A stretch of DNA of 64,000 nt from Brassica napus (Eukaryota > Streptophyta > Magnoliopsida > Brassicales > Brassicaceae), in assembly GCF_020379485.1 (NCBI RefSeq), contig NC_063448.1, positions 22,343,726 through 22,407,725 on the forward strand, read 5' to 3'. The position numbers and the translations under genes are program-made. The notes beneath the pieces were generated by a model. It was not told where the DNA came from. It did no database searches and saw only the letters and a program-made list of their open reading frames with translations. Shown piece after piece: positions 26,124 through 38,443 of this stretch; the stretch's first letter is position 1, and the number at the start of each line of letters is the position of its first letter.

Positions 26124-26641
26124 ACTGGGAAAGATGGGTTTATGGATGAATTATATGAACTGAGCCTTGACGATGAAGAAAAAAAGGGAAGTAAGTTAGG
26201 CAAACGTTTATAAGTAACATGACTGCTAAAGTTGAAAGAACGTACGTTGTCCATGAACTATGTGTGTGACAAGAACTATTACTGAAGAGTTACAATATAT
26301 ATAAATTGATGAGTGTAATTTTTCAAATATGAAGTGATGATGTGGTATTATGATCTTATTGAAATTTTGTAGGAAAAAGTTTACATAGGAATATTCTAGC
26401 TTCATATGAAGATTTGAAAATTCGTCCGTTTAAAGAGCTCCGAAGATTCTATTCTGAGATGCACGTCGGTGTGTGGGTGGTGTCATGACAAGATAGTGAA
26501 ATATGTAGGTCGTATTCTCGTGGAAACTACTGCCATTAGATATTGGTGTATTGGTGCTGTTGGTGATACTATTTATGATTTTTTGTGTTAGTTAAATTTA
26601 TGGGCTAGATTTTGAAAATATACATTGAAAATAAATTTTGC

Positions 26642-26845
26642 ACTTCATCCGTTTCATATTATAAGTAGTTTTAGCCAAAAAGAAAATATTTCACAATATA
26701 CTCATTTCAATGCGTCTTTTAATTTATTGAATATTGTATGACTAATTGGTTAATCTTATTAATTAAATAATATTTTTTTTCTAAAGTAATATTTTTTAGT
26801 AATAGTGCTTTTTATCTAAAATTACTTATATATTGAAACAGAGAG
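26642..26845. mobile_element. Stowaway-like MITE, decayed
   Basis: The left end CTTCATCCGTTTCATATTAT and the right end ACTTATATATTGAAACAGAG are degenerate inverted copies of the plant Stowaway terminus CTCCCTCCGTTTC. Next to the right end is TA, the expected target. About 200 bp, non-coding. Confidence 0.6.
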
Positions 26846-27101
26846 TATTTATTTTACTTTACATATTTATTCGGATAACATTGATTTCTTTATTGTTAAA
26901 TACATCTAACCCAAAAATATTTTTACAAAATTCTATTTTTAAAACTTTATAAGCACAGAATAACATCAAAGCCATACGAATCTGCTTATAATTTGTAAGC
27001 CAACCGTGTAATGCATAACAAATGATAAATTGATTGTATATATACATGCTAACTTTTTTATATCAATCACTTAAGAATGATTTGCAATGTTAATTTTAAA
27101 A

Positions 27102-27128
27102 CTAGGCTTCTACCCGCGCTAAAGGCAG
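27102..27128 (-). mobile_element. Possible Helitron 3' terminus, decayed
   Basis: Plus-strand ACTAGGCTTCTACCCGCGCT resembles the reverse of a Helitron 3' end (CTAG, ~9 nt spacer, GC-rich stem), but the distal half of the hairpin is degraded. Confidence 0.4.
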
Positions 27129-28241
27129 AATTTGTTCTTTTTCATTTGAATAATAAAATTTTATATAAGAAATAATATATTAAAAATGGAAAATTTTAAT
27201 TGTATTATATTTATAATAGTTTGGGTTGTGTGAAGAATAATATTCTTAATTGTAAAAATATATTCACGGAAATGATTAGTTTTAACCCATATTATAATGT
27301 AAAATCATCATTTAAAATAATCTTAAAAATTTAATTAAAAATAATTTTATAAAAATGTTATGCAATGTAAGTTTAAATGTATAGTTGATTTAAAATAATT
27401 TTATTTTATTATTTAGAAAACAACATATGTTAAATATATAACTAATTTGTGTAGATTTATGTATTATACAGCTAAGTTTTCTCTTGAGAAGAAGAAGTAT
27501 GTGCAAAAAAAATTTAAAACCAAATAAAAAACATAAAAATTCTAAAGGTGATTTAAAAAAAAATCATATTGGGATCAATCGAACCTTTTCCCACACATAG
27601 AAAAACTTTAAATTTATTTTTTCACCATATACAGTCATCTCATCTTAAATTTATCCACTTATAGATTTATTTATATTTATTTATGTCATTTTGGAAATAT
27701 GTATATTTTTATATTATACATATTCCCATTTTTAATTATATGTTTGAAAGAAGAATTATTAACTAATTTTGAAAAAATATTTTTGTATAATGTTTGTTTT
27801 TGTTTAATTATGGCTTTGTTTATTTTATTTTTACTTGGATTATTTTAATGTGTGAATAATTTTAGATTTAAAAAAATATGCTAAAGTTATTTTATATTTA
27901 GTTTTAGAAATGGTCATTTGATTTTTCCATCTATGTTTTTGGGGAGAATTTCAATTTTACCGCAAGTTTGATACCCTTTTTCAAATTTACCCTTAAAATA
28001 ACTATTTCAAAAATAATTTAAATTTATGATAAAAATATTATATTAACTCTCCTAAATCATTTATAAATGTTAAAAAATCATTTTTTAAACATTTGAAGAA
28101 GTTAAAAAATCCAACTCCACCCCATAAATAGTAAAGCTTAAACAATAGTAACTAAGCCCAAATGTTAGGATATTTTTGAATGAATGTATTTTCAAAAAGT
28201 GGGAGCCAACATAGAGTATTTCAAGCAATTTTTCATTTTTT
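27129..28241. other. AT-rich spacer
   Basis: No gene, RNA or complete transposon recognised. The base composition is strongly AT. Confidence 0.4.
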
Positions 28242-28636
28242 TTGAATTTTTTTCATGTTTACCAGTTGTTGGTACCATTATTCATGTTTACATTCATTAA
28301 AGAGACATTTTCAAAAATATTTTCTTCATTATGAGACAAAAGACTCTTATACCATTTTCGAATTATTCTTTTCCAAATTCAAACTTTTTTATAAAAAAAA
28401 TTTGATTTTTTTTTTCAAATTTTCTTTTTGAAACTATTTTAAAAATTTTTAAGAAAAAAAAATCAAAAAGTTTAAGTGTTTATTTATATATTTATTAGAA
28501 TCCTAAACCCTAAATTTAGATTAGTTAACCCCATGGTTATAAATGTCTTTTTCCTTTCTTAAAAATGATGGTAAAAGTAATTAAGATAAACATGAAAAAG
28601 TGGTATTAAGAATGTGGTATTTTTGGCAAATTTCCC
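28242..28636. mobile_element. MULE-derived MITE, copy a
   Basis: The left end contains TTTCATGTTTACCA. The right end reads GTGGTATTTTTGGCAAATTT then CCC. Matching material occurs at 40458-40750 and, split, at 46270-46501 plus 56801-57030. The shared order includes AAAGACTCTTATAC, then GAAACTATTTT, TTTATATATTTATTAGAA and GGTTATAAATGTC. The telomere-like CCTAAACCCTAAA is internal. The family is recognised only by these in-window copies. Confidence 0.6.
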
Positions 28637-31600
28637 ATGTTTTTTTTGTCAAAGAAATCCATCTATGTTTTTCTTAGTATTAAAGCATGATTACTTACCT
28701 ATTTTATGATCTTAGATTTATTTATGTGTTGGTAGTGTTTATTAAATTGTCTATTAGAATTTATTAGATACAATATTAATTAACCAATTATTATTATTAG
28801 GTTTTATGAATATATTAAACTTAATTGCAATGCATGTTTAGGTTACTGAATTTAACATGAATTAACATAGGAATTTAATATCCATGAAAATTTATCTAAT
28901 CTAGTAATTTAAATTCCAGAACGTTGTTTAATTTCTTTTAATCATTTATCTATTTTTAATCCTTTAATTTTTGTAAGAGTTTAATATTTAATGTATTAAT
29001 GAATTATCATATACATTACTTATACTCTTTATTTAGTTTTGTGAATAAACAAACCTAATTTATACAAATTCTACTTTATTCTTGAAAATTTTGGCAATGA
29101 ATGATGACACATAGAAAAGTAGAATTCAGTTATTATTTTCTAAAAGTCCGCAGATTATCACCGATCGTTATTTTTTTGTCATTTATGTTTTTTCAGAAAA
29201 CAATAAAGAGTGAATTGGGTCGAAAACCAAAACTAAGTCTGAAATTATGGCGATCGACACAGTAAAAATAGCAGATGCACAATATGCATTTCATAATCTA
29301 AATTATCTTTGTATCCCTCTGTTTATTTGCATTTAGTTTAGGTTAGTACGAACATAGGTCCATGTTGTAGGTTTTTAAAGTAGTAGTGAAGATTTGAAAA
29401 AGTTATTGTGAAGAATTGGTAAAGATTGATTGTACTTCTCTTTCGTACGACTTATCAAAAACGATTTATCTGTGCATGTGTTCTCTTTGCTTGTTTATGT
29501 AGATATTTTAAAGCATATGTGTGTTAGATTTCGTGTGTTATTGAGACTGATTAATTCCTAATGCTATGATCAAAACTCTTTTCCGTGTTCACGTGATGGT
29601 TTCGATAAGTTTTTGTCGCTATCATAAGGTCTTATATATCTTCTCCTGTGTGATCGACATCAGATTTGAGCATTGGCGGTGTAGCTCTTGGTGACAACAA
29701 GAGGTTTAACTAAAGGTATTCAGAGAAAGCTAGATCAATGATTATCACTTCTAGTTTTTACTGGATGTTACTCAGGCGACCTTCTTTGGTGGTGTAACTC
29801 TTGCTTGTAGCGGAAATCGCGGTTGTTTTAAGTGATGCAACACATCAGCAATGGGTCGATCAAAGATACATGTGCGAAATAAAAAAAACCTTGCATAAAA
29901 CGATAGTAGTCGCTAATAACAAAACATGGACTGCTAATTTTATATTTACATATTGTTAACACATTATTTCCTTATTATTATAATACAAAAGATAGATATT
30001 CTAATACATGACCTTATATAAAATATAATAGTAGCTTATCAATATAAATTTAGGTAAATGACGTAATATAAGATATGATGGTTACATGTTAGTTAAATAA
30101 AATTTAACGTTCATAATTAGAAATATTATTTGTAAATAGTATTAGACAAACATATGAATAAATGCAAATGTTATACTACATGATGGTGTATAGCCGGCTA
30201 AAACTGTATGTGTCTTTTTAAACATAATTTTAGTTATAACAAAACGAAACACAAAAATACTTGAAAGTGTTGTTAACTAGATAAAACATTCAGAGCCCAG
30301 CTAAAAATAATACTAGCTCGTAATAAGAAAGGTTAAACGTCTAACAATGACTCAATATCACCAATGTTAACTTTAACTTAGGCTGTGAAAATGTGAAATA
30401 TTGATATAAAACAGCAATGCTGACTCATTTTGTTTAGAATAAAAAAATCAATATATTTTAGGTTGTTCTATGCGAGTAAACATAAATCTCTTGTTTTGTA
30501 ATAATTAAACATTAGATGTTGCTGTTAAAATATTTTTTTAAATATTAGAAATTTAAGCAGTTTAACATTAAATTTGGCAAACATCATAAAAACTGTTTGA
30601 TCGTGACAGATTTATTCATTATTAACATTTATCTATGAGACTTGCTATTAATCTTTAATAAAAATTTATATTGTACACACATTCATGATTAATAGCGAGG
30701 AGATAAATAAGTGGTTATTTGTTATTAAATAAGTTAGCCATTTAACAACAAATCTCAAACTCTAATTCAAAGTTGACAATAACATCAAATTGTTATAATG
30801 TTATTAGATATGTTAGTAGGTTAAGATACATGCTCATAACGCCTTCCTACAGTCCCACAATACTCCCTCACAGCAACCACAGACATATTCTAGATATACA
30901 CCATTTTCCCACAGCCTCAATTCTTGCTTTACATGTGGTAGGTTTCCAAGTTGCCTCTTCACACATCAGTATAACATACTCCTTGGTCAAGAACATGTGT
31001 TTTTTGTTAATTAGTTTGAGCAAGTAGTCAACCTTTCTTTTTCAAAAAAAAGAAAGAAAAGTAGTCCACCTTATCTTCCTTCCTCCTCGCCAGACAAAAC
31101 AATTTTGGATCGTTGGTTGTTTCGTATAATGCATCTAACTTGTGCATACATAGTGGTAAACATCAAAGATTTGGGAGAAAAAACTGATTTTTCTCACAAC
31201 CGGAAAATAGTAGAGTTTTTTCTTACTGAAAAGGAAAGAGACAAATGATATGGGTGAGTGTATTGTAAAATGTAATTAATAAATGAAAATTGCATTCCCC
31301 ACCCATGCATTCCCTATATATACTCATATCTTGCTTAAATTTTTACGGGGGCAACATAGTAATATAATTTATTGAATAGGGTTTAATAGTGAAATTAGGT
31401 ATTTTGCTAATTAATATATAAAGTTTTGGCATGAGGTTCAATTTTTAAAAAATAAAAAAGGTGAATTACATCACATCACTTACTATGTGATATTCCAAAT
31501 TTAGTTTTTCAAACCAGTTATTAACTTGCGTGTTTAGTACCACACTAAAACTTTATCTTTGTATTAATTTATAAATGATAAAAATAAACAGCACACAATT

Positions 31601-31703
31601 TAATAGAAATAACTTTATACCAAATAAATATGTTTAACATAATTTTTATAATAAAATATTTTTAATGTGTCTAATTAAAGCCCTTTACAAATTCAATTTT
31701 TAA
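28637..31703. other. Spacer of unknown origin
   Basis: Mostly AT-rich. Two stretches have more balanced composition: about 29640-29880 and 30820-31000. On the minus strand 31000-30820 reads a short open segment with MCEEATWKPTTCKARIEAVG. I recognise neither; they may be captured gene fragments or transposon interior. Confidence 0.4.
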
Positions 31704-32308
31704 AAAATCAAATAGAAACTTTTTTTGGAGCCAAGTTTCTCATGAAAATTTTGGATTAAGAGTGTCAAAATTTGCTCCCAGGCACAGTATTCGAGCTAGT
31801 TTCCAACTTTCTGGTTTCTAGCACACTGTTTCTTCTTAAGTTGGTTTATTACCTCTTTTAGAACGTTTTTTCAAATTTTACCGCCTGGTAAAAGTCAAAC
31901 CCGGGTTCATACCCCCGACTTGGTCGAAGGGTCGCCGTTTCCGACTCCTTTTCACCGGATTTCCACCCCCTTACCCTATGGAAGACTTCTCTATTCCTCT
32001 CATTGACATTCCTCGGCTCTCTCTCTCCAGCCCTCTCTCAAACATGGAGCACCTGGAGGTGTCCCGCCCTTGAATCCCTACATTCTCCCTTGCTTACCTC
32101 ACCGTTGAGGGACTATCGGAATTTTTGGTTACCACTTACCCACTATACAGGCTCCTCCTGTCTCCTGTCGACTGCTTCGACTACTACCTCGTGCACTGAG
32201 GGGTTTGGGCTTACTGTGATTGAGACAGACCTCCTTCTCTGTCTTTTCCAGTAGCTATCTTTGTGTTTCTCACTACACTCCCTGGTTCTCTCTGCTCTAT
32301 CTCTCAGC

Positions 32309-34357
32309 ATGTCTCACCGCTACTCTAGAGCCGAAAAAGGAAAAGGCCTTGCGGAACACTCTAAGCCACGCCGCAAACTCCCTGTTCGTATCCCAGCTGA
32401 AGGGAATGTGGCACGCCTTGAAGACTTCAATCGCACCCTTATTGGCAGGGTTACAAACCCTGCAGCTCAAAATACAAGAGCGTTGGTGGACTTCTTCCTT
32501 CACCACTGGCATGTGGTGGGTACGATAACAGGGCGCGACCTAGGACCTAATCTGGTGCAGTTCAACTTTGAATCAGAACAAGATCTGCAGTCTGTCTTAA
32601 CAAAAGCCCCCTACCACTTTAAACGCTGGATGCTCCTCTTAGAAAGATGGAAACCAGTTGTTTCAGATTCCTTCCCAGCCATGATTCCGTTCTGGATCAA
32701 AGTACATGGTATCCCGCTCCACTATTGGTCACTAATAACCTTAGACACTATAGGTAGTGAACTTGGAGTGGTAGAGGCTAAAGATGTGGATCACTGCAGA
32801 GTAAGGGTCCTCCTAAATGGACTAAAACCTCTGGAGATGAAGATGAATATCAGTCTCCCATCAGGTGATGAGATTCCAGTAGAGCTCAAATACGAAAAGT
32901 TGGAGAAACACTGCTTCCATTGCTTCGCCCTCTCTCATGAGAAGAAAGACTGCCCTCTACTTCCTCCTGCCCTTCGCTCCTCCTCTAGTCATCTCGGAGT
33001 AACTCAACTCAACACTCTTGACCGTCTGGAAGCTAATAGAAGGAGGCTGGAAGATCGCAGACCTCCAAGACAGTTATCCCTTTCGCGTGACAAGGAATGG
33101 AGAAGAGAACCTTCTCACTCCCTTCACAGGAGCTCCGACAAGACCTACGTCTCTGACTATATCAGAAGGGACTATAGGAAAAACTATGACTCTCAGGGTT
33201 GCTATGAGCGCGATAGGACCTCTCTTGCAAGAAGAACTGATGATTATTCACTCAGTCGCTCTGAAAACCAGAGGAACCATACTGCTAGACCCCCGCCAGG
33301 GCATCCCCCTCCTCCCACTTGGAGGCCTGTCACTATGGCTGGGAACTTAAAGACTCCAACTCAGTCGATTCAGTCTCAAGTTTCCCATACCCCCTCTCCA
33401 AGACCCTTGAGGGAAGTTATGCTCCCTCCAGGTAACGCGACAGCTCGAAACACAGGAGATCATGAACCTCACTCTAGAGAAAGACGCTCCGCTCTTGAAC
33501 GTATCTCAGTCCCTGGTCATGATACAGATAGGACAGAGGCACAACATGAAAAAGTATCCTCTACGAAATCTCCAGGAAGTCAGCAACATGGAACAGAGGA
33601 AAGGCGTTCTGCTCTTGAACGTCTAACCTCACCTATAACCCCAGGGCATGGGGTCATTGACTCTCAGCAAATGCATGACCCCTACCATGAGACCCCAGAT
33701 GTACTTGCTCCTGGCGCAAGTGACAGACGCCCAGCTCGAGAACGTCTATCGGGTCAACCAACACGAGTTCCTCTTCTCCACAACGGAGTGGCCAATCTGG
33801 ACTCGGGTCGCCTTCAGGAAGTAAACATTCAGTACCTGGAAGACACTCTCCCACCTGTCTCTGGGGGTCTCTCTCTAGGCTCAAGCTCGAGGGCTCAAAC
33901 TTTCAACTTTGGTACTGTTAATGAAGCACTGCATGGCAACTCACCTATTCGTTCATTGAGTGAAGATCGCTTACATGTTGCCCTCAGACTAGGACCAGTG
34001 TTTTCCGACCTTGACGAGCACTCTGTTCCCGGTAACTCTCAGGCGCCTCTACGTTCTGCAATAATTGCTCTCATAGCAGCCAAGGCAGCCAAAGCAACTG
34101 GAAAAAAGAAAGTCTCCAGCCTTGCAACGAAAACAACTTCGAGGAAGAGAGGTAATCAAAGCCCTCTCCCTGGTATCTCCCTGAAGAAGAGAAGGGTTAC
34201 CAAGAGCTCACCAAAGCGGCGGAGTAAGGTTGCGGGTTCCAAAGAAAATGCTGTGGCACAATCAAACTTAACCAACACTCAACCTAGAGCAATATTAATC
34301 CCAGCGACATCTAAGAGGGGAATGGATTTTCGGACCGTTCCAAGCTCTCTTCCTTAG
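32309..34357 (+). CDS. LINE ORF1: DUF4283 / zinc-knuckle nucleic-acid-binding protein
   Basis: 682 aa from the ATG at 32309 (MSHRYSRAEKGKG); the open frame extends 16 codons upstream, but this Met suits the family. Residues ~33-190 form the DUF4283 domain seen in plant LINE ORF1 proteins. A CCHC knuckle (C202, C205, H210, C215) follows. The remainder is Arg/Ser/Pro-rich and basic, suited to RNA binding. A motif of the type RRSALERxS occurs three times, at about residues 391-400, 432-441 and 475-484. The C-terminus is Lys-rich (SLKKRRVTKSSPKRRSK) like a nuclear-localisation signal. The frame is intact. The protein should coat LINE RNA. Confidence 0.9.
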   Translation: MSHRYSRAEKGKGLAEHSKPRRKLPVRIPAEGNVARLEDFNRTLIGRVTNPAAQNTRALVDFFLHHWHVVGTITGRDLGPNLVQFNFESEQDLQSVLTKAPYHFKRWMLLLERWKPVVSDSFPAMIPFWIKVHGIPLHYWSLITLDTIGSELGVVEAKDVDHCRVRVLLNGLKPLEMKMNISLPSGDEIPVELKYEKLEKHCFHCFALSHEKKDCPLLPPALRSSSSHLGVTQLNTLDRLEANRRRLEDRRPPRQLSLSRDKEWRREPSHSLHRSSDKTYVSDYIRRDYRKNYDSQGCYERDRTSLARRTDDYSLSRSENQRNHTARPPPGHPPPPTWRPVTMAGNLKTPTQSIQSQVSHTPSPRPLREVMLPPGNATARNTGDHEPHSRERRSALERISVPGHDTDRTEAQHEKVSSTKSPGSQQHGTEERRSALERLTSPITPGHGVIDSQQMHDPYHETPDVLAPGASDRRPARERLSGQPTRVPLLHNGVANLDSGRLQEVNIQYLEDTLPPVSGGLSLGSSSRAQTFNFGTVNEALHGNSPIRSLSEDRLHVALRLGPVFSDLDEHSVPGNSQAPLRSAIIALIAAKAAKATGKKKVSSLATKTTSRKRGNQSPLPGISLKKRRVTKSSPKRRSKVAGSKENAVAQSNLTNTQPRAILIPATSKRGMDFRTVPSSLP

Positions 34358-34362
34358 CAAGT

Positions 34363-37300
34363 ATGAGTTGGAACTGTCAAGGAATGGGAAGCGACTTGAC
34401 AGTTCGTCGTCTAAAAGAGATCAAGAATAAGATCTCTCCTGACATATTGTTTCTCATGGAGACGAAGAATCAAGATGAAGCCGTCTTCAAGCATTTTCGG
34501 GGCTCAGCTTACACTAATCACTACACTGTTCCACCCATTGGCCTTAGTGGTGGCTTGGCTCTGTCTTGGACTGATAACGTCCATGTGGACGTGTTGTACT
34601 CTTCTCAAAACATTATTGACACTCACGTTCAATTTAATGGAAAATCATGTTTTGTGTCGTATGTGTATGGTGCCCCACAAAAGGAAAATAGAACCCTCTT
34701 CTGGGAAAAACTCTCCGAGATAGGAGATGCAAGAACCGAGGCGTGGCTCATTACCGGTGCTTTTAACGATCTTCTGGATAACTCCGAGAAATTGGGCGGT
34801 CCAGCACGATGGGAAGGATCGTTCCTCGCTTTCCGTAGCATCGTTACCCAGAATGGTATATGGGATCTGCAACACTTCGGTAACGCTTTCTCTTGGCGCG
34901 GGACACGCTATAATCACTTCATCCAGTCTAGACTGGATAGAGCCATGGCCAATGTCACTTGGTCTGAACTGTTCCCGGCTGGTCGTTGTGAGTACTTGAG
35001 ATTTGAAGGGTCAGACCACAGGCCAGTGCTCACCTACTTCGACCAAAACCTGACAAAGAAGCGGGGTTCTTTCAGGTTTGACAGACGCCTTTGCAGTAAA
35101 CCTGAGATTAGAACCCTGATCGATGACACTTGGAAGAGTTCTGGCGAAGACTCTCTCCTTACCAAGATCAACAGGGTACGAATTAAACTGGTGGAATGGA
35201 CAAAAGCACAGAATGCTACCTCCAAAGCCCAAGTCTTAAACCTCCAAAATGTGCTGGAGGCGGAACTCTCTCGTACCACCCCTGACCAAGCCTCCATTGA
35301 TGATCTAAAAGCACAACTTCTCGAGTGTTATGAAGAGGAAGAAAAATTCTGGCGACAAAGGAGCCGTATCTAGTGGCTTAACAGCGGTGCTCGCAACTCG
35401 AGCTTCTTTCACGCAGTCACGAGGGGTAGACGAGCTCAAAATAGGTTCTCTGTCATTGAGAATGCAACGGGCCTGGCTTTTTACAAGGAAGGAGAAATTG
35501 TTAACACGATTGCGGATTACTATAGAGACCTCTTCGCTTATTCCTCAACTGGTCAGCTACAAGTAGTTCAAGAGGCGATCTCCTCACGAGTTACACCAGA
35601 GATGAACGAAGCCCTCATTGCCCTGCCTGATGATCAGGAAATAAAAGCAGCCGTCTTCGCTATTCACGCCGACAAAGCCCCTGGGCCTGACGGTTTCTCA
35701 GCAGGCTTTTATCAAAGCTTCTGGGATATCATTGGTGATGACGTCTCTAAGGAGATCCGGAACTTCTTTGCCTCTGGTTCTCTGCGCAACCGGCAAAACG
35801 AAACCCATGTACGTCTCATCCCCAAGGGGCTTGGACCAAAGCGGGTGTCAGATTACCGACCCATTGCGCTGTGTAACACTCAGTACAAGATTGTTGCAAA
35901 GATCCTCACAAAGAGATTACAGCCAATGCTGGACCGCTTGATCTCTGTACACCAGTCGGCGTTCGTTCCCAAAAGAGCTATCTCGGATAACGTCCTTATT
36001 ACCCATGAGATCCTTCATTACCTTCGCACCTCGGGAGCCCGGGTTAGGTGCGCCATGGCCATCAAAACAGATATGAGCAAGGCATATGACAGGATTGAAT
36101 GGAATTTTCTTCGGGAAGTGCTAGAGAGGTTTGGATTCCATGAAATATGGATCGGTTGGATTATGGAGTGTGTCTGCACTGTATCCTATTCCTTCCTTAT
36201 CAACGGCGCTCCCCAAGGCTTCATTTTACCAACCAGAGGCCTGCGACAGGGTGATCCCCTCTCTCCTTATCTCTTCATTTTGTGCACGGAGGTCCTCTCG
36301 GGTCTCTGTCTCCAAGCGCAGGCGAATGGCTCTTTGCAGGGTGTGAAAGTAGCCCGAAATTGTCCCCCGATCAATCATCTACTGTTCGCAGACGATACTA
36401 TGTTCTTTTGTAGATCAAATGTCACCAGCTGCACAACCTTCCTCTCCATCTTATCCAGATACGAACAGGCTTCGGGTCAATGTATAAATAAAGCCAAATC
36501 CTCAATCACCTTCTCTGCGAAGACAAGACCTGAAGTGAAAGCTAGAGTTCGGGAGGCACTGGATATCTCAAACGATGGGGGAATGGGCAAGTACCTAGGC
36601 CTCCCCGAACATTTTGGCCGAAAGAAGAGAGACATATTTGCCAGCATTGTGGATAGAATTCGGCAACGCTCACACAGCTGGTCTACTCGGTATTTATCGA
36701 GTGCCGGGAAGCTAGTTCTTCTCAAAACTGTCTTGGCGGCCATGCCATCATATGCTATGTCCTGTTTTAAACTCCCAAAATCCCTATGTAAACAAATCCA
36801 ATCGGCAATGACAAGGTTTTGGTGGGACTCTTCTCCAGCGGTTAAGAAACTATGTTGGGTTGCTTGGGAAAGACTCACCCTCCCAAAATCAGCGGGAGGA
36901 TTGGGATTCCGAGATATCGAGGTCTTCAACGATGCGCTTCTTGCAAAGCTCTCTTGGCGGCTGCTCCAATCACCAGACTCTCTACTGGGGCAAACATTAC
37001 TGGGAAAATATTGCCACTCCATCAGCGTCTTGGATTGTCCTATCCCGAGCTCAGCTTCTCATGGATGGAGAGGGATTTTGGCTGGTAGAGAAGTACTGAA
37101 ACTGGGGCTCGGCTGGGTGGTAGGAGACGGGAAAAATATAAACGTGTGGAAGGACCCTTGGCTCTCTACTTCCTCACCGTTGCGTCCTAGAGGTCCCCCG
37201 TGTGCTGATAACAAAACCTTGCGTGTTATAGATCTCATCTCCCCTGTCTCACTCGACTGGGACGTCACAGCAATAAGAACCCACCTGCCTCAGTATGAGG

Positions 37301-38388
37301 ATACCATTCGGAAGCTGGTCCCGAGCCAAATGGACATGGCAGACTCTCTACAATGGCTCCCAGAGAAGAGTGGCAACTACTCTACAAGATCGGGATATGC
37401 TCTTGCAAAGTTACAGGCCTCGCCTGACCTACCTTCCCCTTCTTTTGCTTGGAAACGAAATGTATGGAACCTGCAATGCTCCCCCAAACTTAATCTCTTC
37501 CTCTGGAAAGCAGCAAGCGGAGCACTTCCCGTCGGCTCTGCCCTCTCTCGCAGAGGAATGACTTCTGATACAGCTTGCAAAAGATGTGGAGCAGTGGAGA
37601 GCGAGATCCATGTTCTGCTTCATTGCCCCTTCGCAGCCAAAGTCTGGGATCTGACACCGTCTCTCTCTAAACCATCTCCCTCCATCAACACTGTTCCCCT
37701 GCTGCTTCAAGCATGTTCAAAATCGGTTAATCTCCCTCCTACTGGGCTTTGCTCCCCCCTGTTCCCATGGATACTCTGGAATCTTTGGACATGACGCAAC
37801 CAATTAATCTTTGAGGATAAAAAGTACACTGAACAGGAGGTAGTGTCGAAAGCTCTTAAAGATGCTCTTGCTTGGTCCAAAGCGCAGCTCCCTCGGCAAA
37901 AACCACGATCTTGTCCACAGATTGACCACCATAACCCCATCAATCACCTTACAAGAGGCTCAGGTAACTCTCTCTCGATAGAATGTTTCTCTGATGCGGC
38001 TTGGCAGGAGAGCAATGGTAATTGCGGGCTGGGTTGGACTTTCCAAACCAAGCTAGGGACTCCACTCTATAAAGGAACATCTTCCCGTCGCTGTGTGGTG
38101 TCTGCTATAGCAGCAGAAGCCCAAGCAATTAAATCTGCACTACTAGCTGCAGCAAATGCAAACTACCGTGATCTAGAAGTCTTCTCGGATTGCAAAAGCC
38201 TTGTCACCTTGATCAACTCAAATGTTTCATCGGTGGCTCTGAAAAGTCTCTTCTACGACATCTCGGTGTTGAGTCGAAGTTTTTCCTCTATCTCCTTTAC
38301 TTTTACTCCTCGTGTGAACAATGTAGTTGCTGATGGCTTAGCTAAATCAGCCCTGTCTTCTCTTTGTAACCCCTCCTTCATGGAATAA
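34363..38388 (+). pseudogene. LINE ORF2: endonuclease-reverse transcriptase-RNase H, two stops
   Basis: One 1,342-codon frame interrupted by TAG at 35371 (codon 337) and TGA at 37792 (codon 1144), with no frameshift. The N-terminal AP-type endonuclease has SWNCQG, METK and SDH (D218). The usual GDFN motif reads GAFN, with Ala at 133 replacing the expected catalytic Asp. The reverse transcriptase has FADD with D677 (676-678). A zinc-binding zf-RVT segment (CKRCGAVESEIHVLLHC) and an RNase H-like domain starting around D1211 follow. Endonuclease activity would be lost even without the stops. Confidence 0.92.
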
Positions 38389-38443
38389 CTCTGTTGTTTG
38401 AATTTATATAATGAAGGTTTGCCCAAAAAAAGAAAATCAAATA

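Larger units (their letters stand above)
31715..38432 (+). mobile_element. Near-complete LINE (non-LTR retrotransposon)
   Basis: 6.7 kb element flanked by AAAATCAAATA at 31704-31714 and 38433-38443, with an A-rich tail (~38424-38431) directly before the right copy. It has a ~600 bp 5' UTR, ORF1 (32309-34357) and ORF2 (34363-38388), separated by 5 nt and in different frames. The 3' UTR is only ~35 nt before the tail. The two duplications show that this copy is full length rather than 5'-truncated. Two stops in ORF2 and a changed endonuclease residue indicate it is dead. Confidence 0.9.

Noticed and set aside
32261..32308. Upstream in-frame extension of LINE ORF1 (MCFSLHSLVL...)
   Set aside because: Hydrophobic, unlike the family N-terminus; the ATG at 32309 gives the expected basic start.
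36477..37022. 181-codon minus-strand frame inside the LINE
   Set aside because: Shadow of the reverse transcriptase frame; no family features of its own.
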